From: Candidatus Altimarinota bacterium
GTDB lineage: Bacteria > Patescibacteriota > Gracilibacteria > BD1-5 > UBA6164
NCBI GenBank assembly: GCA_024710565.1
Contig: JANJUN010000010.1
Span: 1 to 58,681 of the forward strand
Reading direction: 5' to 3'
Length of the DNA stretch: 58,681 nucleotides
Shown: positions 42,905-52,880 of the stretch, in pieces
Numbering within the stretch: the stretch's first letter is position 1
Layout of the letters: every line of letters begins with the position of its first letter
Notes under the pieces: generated by a model
What the model saw: the letters and a program-made list of their open reading frames with translations, nothing else
Told to the model about the DNA's origin: nothing
The model's database searches: none
Made by a program: the position numbers and the translations under genes

Positions 42905-43180
42905 ATGAATACACTTTTAATTTCCTATGATTTAGGATGACCTGAAACATCAATTGATTATAAAAAATTGATTGATTATATAAAAACTTTTTCTTATAAA
43001 AAACCCCTTGAATCATTTTGGTTCATTTCAACAAATAAATCTAGTTCTGATATAAGAGATGAATTACAAAAAATATTAGATAATAATGATAAATTACTTG
43101 TTATGAAAGTTAATTGAAACTGGTGGGCTTCATACAATATTTCAAGAGATGTAACTGACTGGATGAAAGAAAATATTTAA
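42905..43180 (+). CDS. Cas2-like/SinR-type small protein
   Basis: 91 codons. It has the ferredoxin-like pattern of Cas2/VapD/SinR-type proteins: MNTLLISYDLGGPETSIDYK first strand, ESFWFISTNKSSSDIRDELQ and LLVMKVNGNWWASYNISRDV. Proteins with an N-terminal (L/Y)-(L/V)-(I/V)-S-Y-D-L and a central S-x-W-(L/F)-(V/I)-x-T-x-x-S are annotated SinR-like in many mobile elements. There is no CRISPR array or Cas1. It is followed after 17 bp by a small basic helical protein, a recurrent partner. Possible nuclease toxin or regulator; not demonstrated. Confidence 0.75.
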
Positions 43181-43197
43181 CATTTAATTTATATACC

Positions 43198-43440
43198 ATG
43201 AATAATAAAAAGACTTGAGAAAAATTATCTTCTCTATCAGCAAAGATTCTTAGAAATCCTGATTCTTCAATGATTCAAAAGAAGCTAGCATGATGAGTAT
43301 TGTCTCAATCATCAACTGATAAACAAACATGAAAAGAAATGGAAACAATTGCATCATCTGTTTTAAAAAGTGATAAATATAATGATTTAACAAAATCTTT
43401 AGCTGCATCTTTAGTTTCTCAATCTAATAAAAATAGATAA
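43198..43440 (+). CDS. Small Ser/Ala-rich partner of the Cas2-like protein
   Basis: 80 codons, absent from the track. The sequence is basic and Ser-rich with LSSLSAKILRNPDSSMIQKK, LAGGVLSQSSTDKQTGKEME and SLAASLVSQSNKNR. The K-x-L/A-(G/A)-x-x-L-S-Q pattern is what I recall for small proteins that accompany SinR-like genes. It ends 4 bp before the recombinase start. A toxin-antitoxin or DNA-binding role is conjecture. Confidence 0.65.
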
Positions 43441-43444
43441 ACCT

Positions 43445-45055
43445 ATGAAAGCAATAATATATTATAGAAAATCAACTGATACCGATGATAAACAAATCAA
43501 TAGTTTAGAGCATCAGTTGAATAATTGCAGGAGAACTGCAGAATTAAATAATTTGGAGATTTACAAAGAAATCGGAGAAAGTAAATCTGCCAAAACTGAG
43601 TTCACGAGAGAGTGATTTAATGAAATGATAACTCATGCAAAACTAGGAAGAATTGATTATATCATCTGTGATGAGCCTAAAAGACTTTCTAGAAATAATC
43701 TTGATACTTCAAGAATTATTGATTTGCTTGATAAAAAACAAATCAAAGGGATTTTGTGTACTTCAAGAGAATATCACGGAGAAAATAGTAGAGATAAATT
43801 TCTTTTGCAACTAGATTTATCCCTTTCAAAAATGGATAACGAAGATAGAGCCAAAGATATCAAAGATAAAATGATAACAGCTTTTAAAAAAGGTCAATGG
43901 GTAGCAAAAGCACCTGTTTGATATAAAAATATCACTATCAAAAAAGGTCATAAAACTATCGAAGTTGATATAGAAAAAGCCCCTCATATAAAAAGAGCTT
44001 TTGAACTCAGAGCTTCTTGATATTCTTATGAAAAAATTTCTGAGTATCTTTTTGAAAATGATATCTATAGTGATGCCACTAAAAAATGATATAGAGTGGA
44101 GCAGATAAAAAGAATCCTCAATAATAAATTTTATATGTGAGTTATGGAATGGGGATGACTCGAAGTTCAAGGAAAACATAAAGCTATTATTTCTCCAGAA
44201 CTATTCGCAAAATGAAGTGGAATAATTCCAAGAAAAGAAACTATAAGAACTTTTAGAAGTTCAAAATATAATTTTACTGGATTACTCAGAGGAAAAGAGG
44301 AAGATTTATCTATGTGATGATATGTGAATAAATGAAAAGTATATTATCAAGCAGGATATAACGCAAAAATTAATATAAATATTAGTGAAAGGCTTTTATT
44401 TGAGAAAGTACATGAGTTTTTTAAGCCATTTGATGATTTACCAAAACCAGTGCAAGAAATCACAAAAGAAATGCTTCAAGATATTTATAATAAAGCAACG
44501 CATCAAAGAGAATCAGATGTTGAGAAAATTAAAATCAAGATAAAATCTCTCAAAGATAAAAAAGATATCTTACTCGATAGATTTTTAGAAGGAGAAATTG
44601 AAAAAGAAATATATAAAATGAAGAATAAAAGTATTGATGAGGAAATTAAAAACCTTGAAAAAAACCTCTCCTCAGTTACAAAAATTTCTTCAAAATTTCA
44701 TAAAACACTAAAAGTGCATACTGAGCTGATTTTATCGCTTTACAGTCGCTATAATTGACTCTCAGATGATGAAAAAATAAATATTTTGAACTCTCTGAAA
44801 ATGACCTTCATACTGAGCTCAAAAAAAGAGCTCTACATAGCGGAAAAATCGCCATATAAAGCTCTCGAAAATCTATTATTTCACATTTGGTACTCCAACA
44901 AGGAAAATTTTGAACAAATATATAACTTTGTAAAACAAATGCCTTTGAGATTTGCTAAATGATTATTTGCCTTTTATTCAAGCGAGTTTAAAAGTAATAA
45001 AAATATACTTGATAAACTTAATAAAGAACAAAGGCTTTTGTATTGAATAAGCTAA
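43445..45055 (+). CDS. Large serine recombinase of element A, with a chimeric C-terminus
   Basis: 536 codons. Resolvase domain: AIIYYRKSTDTDDKQINSLE (catalytic Ser in YRKS), DYIICDEPKRLSRNNLDTSR, SREYHGENSRDKFLLQLDLS. Recombinase domain: AFKKGQWVAKAPVGYKNITI and IKRILNNKFYMGVMEWGGLE. A coiled coil follows (SDVEKIKIKIKSLKDKKDIL). The attachment core lies at codons for FHIWYS; the last 53 residues after it (NKENFEQ...LLYGIS) are encoded by the left end of element B. A's own tail is at 37094-37159. The present protein is therefore a fusion created when B integrated. It may still be active or not. Confidence 0.9.
44886..44896 (+). other. Middle attachment site between elements A and B
   Basis: TTTGGTACTCC inside the recombinase A gene, same phase (TGG TAC TCC) as in recombinase B at 54573. 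Right border of A and left border of B. Confidence 0.75.
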
Positions 45056-45196
45056 AATAAATATTATATATAATAAGACAAAGATATTTGAACTTATATA
45101 TAAATAATCTTATAGACTAATGATTTAGGTTATTATAACAAATGAGAATGTTAAGTTTTGCTAAGGTATTTTTAATTTTCTTACACGATAAAAAAG

Positions 45197-45799
45197 ATGT
45201 GAAGACCATATTGATTATGAAAACGGACAACAAGTGATTATTCTAAAACTATTGATATAAAATTTTTAAAGAAATATTGATATTTAGATAAGCAAGTAGA
45301 TTATAAATCTTGAAATTTGTATTGGACTAGAAATTGAGAAGCAAATTGAAATATTTGAATAGAAGTGAATAAATCAGAGACAAATTGATATATAAGAGTT
45401 TATTTTACTCAAACTAGTTATGATTGAATAAAAAAAGAGTTAGATTATAAAATAAATCTAGTTTCAACACCTTGCAACTATTGATGATTAAGGTGGTGGT
45501 TTGAATGCCCTTGTAAATGAAATAGATGTAGTATTTTATATTTACAAAGTAATTGAATTTTTGCTAGTAGAAAAACACTTGATTTAGTTTATGATGAACA
45601 AAAGAAAAGTAAAAGACGGAGGTATTTATGATATATAATGTGAGATAATCTTACAAAGATTTATGCAATACAAAAAACTATGAAATATCCTATTAGAAAC
45701 TGAAAATATACTAAAAAAGCTCAAAGAATTTTAAGACTTAGAAAAAAAGTACCAACTGAAGAAGAAATAGAAAGAATGAGTGAAGTTTTAGGATGGTAG
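45197..45799 (+). CDS. Zinc-ribbon-like conserved protein of mobile elements
   Basis: 200 codons, absent from the track (18 or so TGA codons). The start MGRPYGLGKRTTSDYSKTID and the following KFLKKYGYL, YWTRNGEANGNIGIEVNKSE and STPCNYGGLRWWFECPCKGN are typical of a widespread conserved hypothetical family seen near transposases and recombinases. The first Cys set is kept (PCNYGG; ECPCKGNRC), but the usual second C-x2-C is FASRKT here, so the ribbon may be lost or changed. C-terminal basic helices (YTKKAQRILRLRKKVPTEEE). Probably nucleic-acid binding. Confidence 0.75.
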
Positions 45800-45830
45800 A
45801 TATTACAGACTAATAATTTAGGTAAAAAAT

Positions 45831-45863
45831 AAAGATTGATAAGCTTATTTTTTATCAATCTTT
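45831..45863 (-). terminator. Terminator of the Panacea operon
   Basis: AAAGATTGATAA/TTATCAATCTTT; on the minus strand it is followed by ATTTTTT. It contains the stop of the 45845 gene. Confidence 0.75.
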
Positions 45864-46294
45864 AAATGTCTATCTTTTATAAGTACAATATGAAAAATAT
45901 TGTTAATAAAGTATCAAAATACTCTATTTGTGTCTGAACATATTATTTCATAAAAGTCACTTTCATATTGTTCAAATTTATTACAAAAAATGCTTTTATA
46001 TTCATTATTACTTTCGCAAGGAGTAACTCTTTTTATAAATGGATTATTTCTTAATTCACTTCTCTTTATGGTAGAAGTATGAGATAATTTATCAATTAAA
46101 TTTTTAGTTTGACTTATATTAGATAATCAACAATGACTATGTAAATAATCTTTAAAAACAAAAACAATTTTTTTATTTATTTGTTCAGAATATTCATCTG
46201 TTTTATCTTCAATAGGGATTAAAGATTTTTCTTTGATATTTTGAGGAATTATTGAATTATTTTTTATCTTTTTATTTTTTGCTTTTTTTCCCAT
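45845..46294 (-). CDS. Probable toxin partner of the Panacea protein
   Basis: 149 codons, absent from the track. A basic N-terminal tail (MGKKAKNKKIKNNSIIPQNI) leads into a helical middle (LIDKLSHTSTIKRSELRNNP) and a C-terminal beta-hairpin with VFGYFINNIFHIVLIKDRHL. This ending (G-x-F-I-x-N-x-F-x-(I/V)-V-x-(I/L)-D-x-x-H) is what I know from small proteins encoded beside DUF4065 genes. It starts 3 bp after the Panacea gene stop, as expected for a PanAT pair. Which of the two is toxic is inferred from the family, where the DUF4065 protein is usually the antitoxin. Confidence 0.65.
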
Positions 46295-46297
46295 AAA

Positions 46298-46783
46298 TTA
46301 TTTCTTAATCTTAGATTTATAATAATCTTTCATTACTTCATCTTTTATTATATTATTAGAAGACTCACTTTCTTCTAATTCTCATCTAGCCTCTAACCAA
46401 GGTTTCTCATTATGTGTTAACCAAACTAAATAATCACTTTCATAAACTCAGTAAATTTTATATACTTCTTCTAAAATTTTAATTTCATCTTTATTAAAAA
46501 TACTTAAATCACTAGATTTAGTACTTGAAATATCCATATATCAATAACTTCTATATTCTCTATATAATTCAGGAACAACAGGTCAGTTAACCCAAGCTTC
46601 AATATTATTATTAAATAATTTTTTATTATTTATAGCTAAATTCCAAGCTTGAGCATAATAAGTTAATTTTTGTAATTTTTTATGATTTATTTTTTTTCAA
46701 TCCTTTCTTGATTTTTCTATAAAAAACAAAGCTATATTAAAAAGTTTATTAGTATCACTTCAAAACATATTTAAAAAATTCAT
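46298..46783 (-). CDS. Panacea/SocA-like (DUF4065) antitoxin
   Basis: 161 codons. The core reads INHKKLQKLTYYAQAWNLAI, then NNKKLFNNNIEAWVNGPVVP and ELYREYRSYG. The K-L-Q-K-L-x-Y-Y-A-Q motif and E-A-W-x-x-G-P-V-x-P are diagnostic for the Panacea/DUF4065 domain. Caulobacter SocA is a member, a proteolytic adaptor antitoxin. The C-terminal part (LTHNEKPWLEARGELEESES) matches the family's W-x-x-A-(R/W) helix. First gene of a two-gene minus operon; shares a divergent AT-rich promoter gap with the XRE gene. Confidence 0.85.
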
Positions 46784-46883
46784 AATAGTGATATTAAAAA
46801 ATAATTGCGAACATTATATAAAAAATATTATTTTTTTCAAATTATTTAATTTTATAGCTTTAAAAACTAATTTAAAACATTCT

Positions 46884-46900
46884 ATTGATTTATTATCAAT
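46884..46900. promoter_or_regulatory. Operator-like inverted repeat in the divergent gap
   Basis: ATTGAT-TTATT-ATCAAT, perfect arms, between the Panacea gene (minus) and XRE gene (plus). It is a likely site for one of the regulators. The rest of 46784-46942 is AT-rich without other structure. Confidence 0.4.
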
Positions 46901-46942
46901 TATAGTTATATTATTTTTAATATTTAATAAATAAAAAATATT

Positions 46943-47146
46943 ATGAAAATAGAATTAGATATTGAATGATTACTTGAAAAAAATAAGATGAAATTAAGTG
47001 ATTTAGAAAAACTTGTAAATTTGAGTTATCAACAACTTTGGAATATTAAAGAATGAAGAACAACAAAAATAAGCTTTGAAACAATTTGAGAACTTTTAAA
47101 AGGGTTTAAATGTAAACCTAATGATTTATTTAAAATAACTAAGTAA
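46943..47146 (+). CDS. XRE-type HTH regulator, C-protein-like
   Basis: 67 codons. A single XRE helix-turn-helix: GLLEKNKMKLSDLEKLVNLS, YQQLWNIKEGRTTKISFETI, GELLKGFKCKPNDLFKITK. The G-x-x-L...P-x-D-L-F ending is typical. It starts the restriction operon, 4 bp before the nuclease-methylase. As with C proteins of type II systems, it may delay nuclease expression on entry. Size and position support this; its operator is not proven. Confidence 0.85.
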
Positions 47147-47150
47147 TTTT

Positions 47151-49310
47151 ATGGAAAAAACTTTTAAAGATTATTTAATAGAGTTTGACTCTAAATATAG
47201 TGATATTGAAAAATTTGATAACACTTTTTATGAAAATCAAATTTGAGTAAAATCTTTTATTTCAAAAGCAAATGCAAAGGATAGTAAATGATGATATAGT
47301 GAAGAATATGTAAGAGCTAGGTTTGTTTATGCAATGGTAAACTCTTGAAAATATAATAAAGAATATATTTGTGTTGAGTTTGGTTATCCGAAATGAAATA
47401 CAAAAACAACTTTAAATCCAGATATAGTAGTTTTTAAATCAAAAGATTGGTTGTCAGAATTTGAAAAATCAAAATCAAATAAAGATTTTAAATGGTTTAG
47501 ACAAAACACTTTAGCTATTTTTGAAACAAAGAAGAATAATAAATCTGTTGATAGTGCTATTGAAAATCAATTAAGAAGTGCAATGGCTGAAAATGAGTCA
47601 GAAGATAGAGTTTTTTGAATTTATTTTGATAATGAAGATTGAATTCTAATTTTTAAAAAGATATGAAATTCAGAAATTAGAAGATTTTATGAAAATAAAG
47701 AATTACACCAAAACTGAATAAATGGTTTGTGATTAAATAATAGAGATTTACTTGTAGAGTTACCAACTCAAAAAGATTTAATTGAAAATAACGAAAGTAT
47801 TTCTGATTTAACAAAATTAAAAACTGATAACTTAGATGCAATAGATGAAGTAAATTTTAAAGATGTAATGAACCTTTTAAAAAGGGCTAATGATAAAATA
47901 AAACCAAAAAATAACGAAAGAGATTTAATAGTTGAGTTTCTTACTTTAAAAGTTTTTGATGAAAAAAGAAGTAAAAAAGAAAATAAATATTTAGAATTTT
48001 ATGTTCTTGATAATGAAATTAAAAATTGAAATGGAACTAACGAATTTAGAGAAAGAATTTTTAAACTTTATAAAGATGCTAAAAGAAAATATGAAAAGGT
48101 TTTATCTAAATCATTTTTTGAATATACAAAAAAAGAAGATTGAAACTTTGTTCCTAGTGATACAAATGATGAAAAGTTTTTAATTGAACTTATAAAGATA
48201 TTTCAAAGAAATGCTATTTTAAAATCAAAAAATGAGAGTTTTAATCAAATAATTTTTAATAACTTTTGAAGTGATAGCCAAAAAGCTGATAAATGACAAT
48301 TTTTCACACCAGTTCCAGTAGTAAAAGCAATTATAAACACTTTAAATCCTGTAAAAGATGAAGAATTATGCGACCCTTGTTCTTGAATATGTGATTTCTT
48401 AGCAATGTGATTTAGACATAGTCATAGAAAAGATGAAGATTATCCAGATAATGCAAGTCATTATTATTGATTTGATTTAGAACCTTGAAATTTAAAACTT
48501 GCTGAATTAAATCTTGTATTAAACTGAGATTGATGAGCAACATTAAAAACAATGAACTCTTTATATCAAAAACTTAGAGATGATAATTTAGAACCTTTAG
48601 AAGAATGATTATTTACTAAAGAAAATTATAAATTGCAAGATTGGAGTCCATTAAATAATCCTGATTTAGAATTAAAAAAGTTTAAAGTAATAGCAACAAA
48701 TCCTCCATTTTGAAAAGGAAGAGATTTAAAAGTAGATGATGAGTCTAAAAAATATTTAGAGCTTTACGAAACTTGGAAAGAAAAATCAAAAAAAGAGGAT
48801 TGAAGTTATGGAGAACTTCCAAAGTCAATGGATATGTGAGTTTTATTCTTAGAAAATGCTTATAAATTACTTGAAGAGTGATGAAGACTTGCAATAGTTT
48901 TATCAAATAGTATTGCTTCAATTAAAGAATGGGAAAGTGTAAGAGCTTGGTTTATTTCAAAAATGAGAATAGTTTGATTGTTTGATTTACCAGCAAACAC
49001 ATTTTGAGAAACTTGAGTAGCAACAACAGTAATTGTAGCATATAAACCAACAAAAAAAGAACTTTTAAATGGTATTTTAGATGAAAATTACGAAGTATTT
49101 ATCAAGGAAATTGAAAATATAGGTTATGAAGTAAAAACCGTTAAAAGAGCAATAGAATTTAAACCAACTTACATAATAAACGAAGAAACTTTTGAAAATA
49201 CTTGAAATGTGCTTGAAGATTTTTCAAGTATGCAAAAAGAATTTAAAGAGTTTTTACAAAGACAAGAAGAAGAAATTAAAAAAGCTTTTCATTTAGATAA
49301 AATGGATTAA
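47151..49310 (+). CDS. Nuclease-methyltransferase fusion (type IIG/BcgI-like or HsdM with HsdR_N-like arm)
   Basis: 719 codons. N-terminal residues about 45-160 resemble a type I R N-terminal nuclease: EEYVRARFVYAMVNSGKYNK, TTLNPDIVVFKSKDWL (PD) and TLAIFETKKNNKS (E-x-K), together a P-D...E-x-K site. Residues about 350-620 are an N6-adenine methylase: KGQFFTPVPVVKAIINTLNP, SAM motif I EELCDPCSGICDF, catalytic motif IV ATNPPFGKGRD. The rest resembles HsdM. The motif I glycine is TGA. No HsdR translocase lies in the island, so this protein may do both jobs as in BcgI, with the downstream specificity proteins. Confidence 0.85.
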
Positions 49311-49312
49311 AT

Positions 49313-50137
49313 ATGAAAATTAAAGTTATAATGAATAATGAAAATATTCTATCTTCAAGAGATTTAAATATTATTTCAAAAAGAAGAAAAATATTTAAAA
49401 AATTAACATCTAAAGACCATTATTTACTAAAGGAGTTAATATCTACTAAAGATGAAATAATATTTATAAATGATAAAAAAGAAGAAGAAAAAATATATTC
49501 AGATATAAAAATAGTTTTTAATTGATATCAAAATAATTTATTTAGAATTTATAAGGAGTGAGAAAAATTATCAAATAATGATAAGATATTTTATGTTTAT
49601 TGAGATAAAGTTAGCATTAATTACCTTTTGTTTTTTTTAACTCGTTCACATTTAGCATTATTTATAGGTTTATATAAAAAATGACAAACAATAAAATTTG
49701 TTAGATATACTGATATATTAAATATACCAATACCCAAACCAACGAATAATTGAATTATAAATAAATATGCCTTAACAAAAGTTATAGAAGAACTTTTATT
49801 AGCTGAAAGAGAAAAAATGTATTTTGCAATAAATGTTTTATCAGGCTCTATAGTTGAATTTATTTTAGAAGATATAGTTAAAAGAGAATTATTAGAGAAG
49901 TGATTAATTAAAGATGAAATCAAAGAAAAATTTAAAATGATGGAGTGATTAATTGAGTTATGTAAAATATACAATCTAATTGATAATGAAAATATAGAAA
50001 GAATTATTAGAGAAATCCAACAAAGGAGAAATATGATACATCCAAAAGTTCTAGAAACTTGAATTTGAGATATAGAAAACCACTCTATAAAATGTATGAG
50101 TAATTTAGAAGAAATTATTTTATATTATTGATTGTAA
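49313..50137 (+). CDS. Specificity-like segment joined to a HEPN/DUF4145-like domain
   Basis: 274 codons, uniting track ORF 49313..49525 with downstream TGA-interrupted sequence. Residues about 85-160 (INYLLFFLTRSHLALFIGLY; DILNIPIPKPT) recall the end of an HsdS target-recognition domain, where a hydrophobic helix precedes the N-I-P-I-P motif. Residues about 165-265 look like a HEPN/DUF4145 bundle: INVLSGSIVEFILEDIVKRE, LIELCKIYNLIDNENIERII and the R-x4-H motif QQRRNMIHP. HEPN domains are often RNases of defence systems. Position between the nuclease-methylase and hsdS-like gene suggests it is part of the complex. Domain calls are by pattern. Confidence 0.7.
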
Positions 50138-50148
50138 AATTATAAAAT

Positions 50149-51618
50149 ATGAAAACATATATTAAAAAACCTAAAAGTGTAAAAATAAATAATATTAAAG
50201 AGAAAGAATTTTCCTTAACTCCTTGAGATTTAAGGCATTTATATTTTTTAAATAATAATTTTAAAAAAATAGAAGATTTAAAAAATTATGAAAATGTTTG
50301 AGAACAAATCGATGTTATAAATTATCTATCTTTTGAAACTTGATATAATTTGTGAACTATATCTTGAATGAAAGGAATAATTTATGATGAAAAGGCAAAT
50401 AGTGAAAATATCTCTCCATTTTTATATAAAAAATCAACAAAAAAATTATCAAAATGAGAAATAGTAATAAGTAGAAATGCTACTTTATGAAAGGCTTCAT
50501 ATATTACAACTGATATAAAATGTGTTTTAAATTGATGACTTTCTAATATTTTTATAAAAGATGAAATAAAAAGATTTTATGTTTTTTGATTTTTCTTTTC
50601 AAATTTTCCATCTGAGCAACTAAAATTAATAACTTCTTGATGATGAACTCAGCAAAATGCTAAAAGACAAAATGTTTTAGATATTAAAATCCCTTTCCCA
50701 ACAATAAACAACCACAAAGAACCAGAAAAAATAGAAAAACTTGTTTCTCTAATAGTTCAAAATTTGATAGATAAAGAAGAACAAATAAAACTAAAAAATG
50801 AAATAATTGATGAGAAGATAGAGAAAGAATTGAGAAAAAATCAAGAATGAAAAGAATTAAAATATAGCTTTCCTAGAATTAATGAAATCAAAGCAGAAAA
50901 AAGATTAGATACTTGAATTTATACAAGAAAGTATAAGTATTATGAAAATAATATTATATGATATAAAAATTGATTTTATTATTTAGAAAAGTCAAAGATT
51001 AGTCCTTGAGTAACTCCACAAGATTATCACTTCTCAGATATAAAGAAAAATGATACTTTTTATAATTGGATTACTCCTAAAAATATTGAGAAAAGACAAA
51101 TGACCTTCAATACATTTATACATACAAATACAAAATCAAAGGTAAAGAGTTATAGTTTAATTTTGAACGGTATAAGGTATGTTTGAAATGGTATTTTTAA
51201 TGATAACTCAAGCACTATTTTTGCTAATCAAAATACACTTATAATAAATCAATTTTCAGAAAAAATAAAACAACTATTTTTATTTTGTTTTTTGACTTCA
51301 ATAATCTGAAAAGAAATGCAAATGACAAGAAGAAATTTTTGAATTGTTCCTATATTATATACAGACGCTTTATGTAAAATACCTATTCCAAAATTTTCAG
51401 ACTCAAAACAAGAAGAAATAGCAAAAGAGTATTATAACAAAGTTGATAAAAACACTGATTTAGATTTTGAAAACTATTTAGAAAAAGAAAAAAAAAGAAA
51501 TAAAGAACTTTGAATATTTCAGTTAAATATGGAATTATTTTCTCTAAGAGAAGTACTAGAAGATTTAGTTGATAAAATCGTTATGGATGAAAAAATAACT
51601 ATTAGTTTTGATTATTAA
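50149..51618 (+). CDS. hsdS: Type I-like DNA specificity subunit (HsdS)
   Basis: 489 codons. Two target-recognition halves: the first with SFETGYNLGTISGMKGIIYD, KLSKGEIVISRNATLGKASY, ITSGGGTQQNAKRQNVLDIK and IPFPTINNHKEPEKIEKLVS (closing R-x-x-(V/I)-L-x-(I/L)-x-(I/V)-P-x-P and a coiled spacer), the second with GVTPQDYHFSDIKKNDTFYN, TSIIGKEMQMTRRNFGIVPI and CKIPIPKF. Each half reads part of a bipartite DNA site and docks on the methylase. Start 11 bp after the preceding stop, same operon. Confidence 0.85.
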
Positions 51619-51624
51619 AAACTT

Positions 51625-52608
51625 ATGATTTCAAAAGAAGAAGCTATAAAAAGAATAGATAGAGATTTTAAAAATCTCTTTAAAATTAAATCGAACTATT
51701 CATCTGAAGAAGTAAGTAAAAATTTAGATACAAATTATAAGTTTCTAATATTTACAAATTTTATTCAACATTCTTGGGATTTAAATAATTGAAAAGATAT
51801 TTATAATTTTGCAGATTTCTATTGATTAAAATTATCAAATAAAGATAAATTAAATTTTTTAAATCATCACTTTAGATATTATTTAGATTTTTTTGAATTA
51901 ATCGGGAATGATATAATAAAGAATTATAAAACAAAAGATTTTTTTGAAAAAGAAATATATTTGAAATTAGATGAAAAAGATTTAGAAAATATTCGCATAA
52001 TACCAACTAAAGATTTAACAAATAAAGAATTTTGGGAATATTTTTATAAGTGATATATGGAAGATTTTTTTGCTAGTGTTTATTATACTTATTATGACAA
52101 TGATTTAATAGATTGTAGATATAAATATGATAAAAAAGTTATTATAAATACTCTATCTTATATTTATAGTGTTTTATGAGATGAATTTGAAATTAATCAA
52201 CAAATGTTCAATAAAAAACAAGAAATCTCATTTATGGATTTTATAATATCTTATAATTATGTTTGATTTATTGAAATAACTGAAATATGACTTTCTTATG
52301 AGGGAAATATAACTTATTGAATAAAAATATTATCAAAACTAAAAGATATATTAGATGAAATTGAAGAAAAAAGAAATTTGATATTAGATAAAATATTTGA
52401 TGATAAATATAATGAAATAAAGATAAAAAAGAAAAATTGAGAACTTCATTTATTAGAATGAGAAATAAATATTTATTGAGACGATACAAAGTTTGTAGAA
52501 TTAAAGAAACAATATCCATTTTCAAAAATAGAAACTGAAGTTCATAATAAAAATACGAATAAATTTAAAGTTATAGAAAAGATTAAATTGAAAAAAGATG
52601 ATAAATAA
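51625..52608 (+). CDS. Unknown protein of the restriction operon
   Basis: 327 codons with many TGA codons. It is acidic and aromatic-rich: SNYSSEEVSKNLDTNYKFLI, NHHFRYYLDFFELIGNDIIK, TNKEFWEYFYKGYMEDFFAS. A C-terminal coiled segment (LDEIEEKRNLILDKIFDDKY) is followed by a basic end. No motif recognised. Six base pairs after hsdS, so it is probably part of the same unit. It could be an anti-host or regulatory accessory; track ORF 52268..52525 is a shadow. Confidence 0.7.
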
Positions 52609-52700
52609 TTAAAATATAATTGCCTACTACCATATAGGACTTTTTACGAAAATCAAAGACACTTTGAAAATATAAAGACCTTTGATGAAGTATAAAGATT

Positions 52701-52799
52701 ATGTCTTCACAAGTTAGTGAAAATAAATCTATATGAGAAGCTTTATATGAATTATTAAAAGTTTTTCAAGATATAGATTTAGAGAAAGAAGCTGAATAA
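52701..52799 (+). CDS. Small acidic ORF before recombinase B
   Basis: 32 codons (MSSQVSENKSIGEALYELLK, then VFQDIDLEKEAE). Amphipathic helix, acidic. Its stop lies in the following terminator stem. The interval 52609-52700 holds nothing else that I can identify. Small acidic ORFs directly upstream of CPR serine recombinases seem plausible as directionality factors, but that is speculation. Confidence 0.45.
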
Positions 52800-52814
52800 T
52801 AGCTTCTTTTTTTT
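52785..52814 (+). terminator. Rho-independent terminator
   Basis: AAAGAAGCT, GAATAAT loop, AGCTTCTTT and T-run; ends the restriction operon and small ORF. Confidence 0.85.
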
Positions 52815-52880
52815 ATTTGATTTTCTGTTCAAATTTATTATAATCATAATTGATATATTTTAAATATTTTGAACATAATT

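Larger units (their letters stand above)
37091..44896. mobile_element. Integrated element A (about 7.8 kb)
   Basis: It is bounded by direct repeats TTTTGGTACTC (37091) and TTTGGTACTCC (44886). Contents: DUF262-HNH nuclease and EcoRI-type methylase (minus), an unknown protein, an inverted-repeat origin candidate, a Rep_trans-like protein, a small overlapping ORF, a LexA-like repressor, a Cas2/SinR-like pair and a large serine recombinase. The left border falls exactly in the gap after the terminator of a chromosomal gene. The elements share the TGA=Gly code and AT-rich composition with the host, so they have long lived in table-25 bacteria. Replication plus integration plus repressor suggests a plasmid- or phage-like circular form. 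Confidence 0.75.

Noticed and set aside
42905-43180. Cas2 of a CRISPR system
   Set aside because: No repeats, Cas1 or effector anywhere in the window; the protein fits SinR/VapD-type Cas2 relatives better.
43445-45055. Frameshifts or decay in surface and mobile genes, suggested by the fragmented track
   Set aside because: All breaks are in-frame TGA codons; no true frameshift was needed for any gene I reconstructed.
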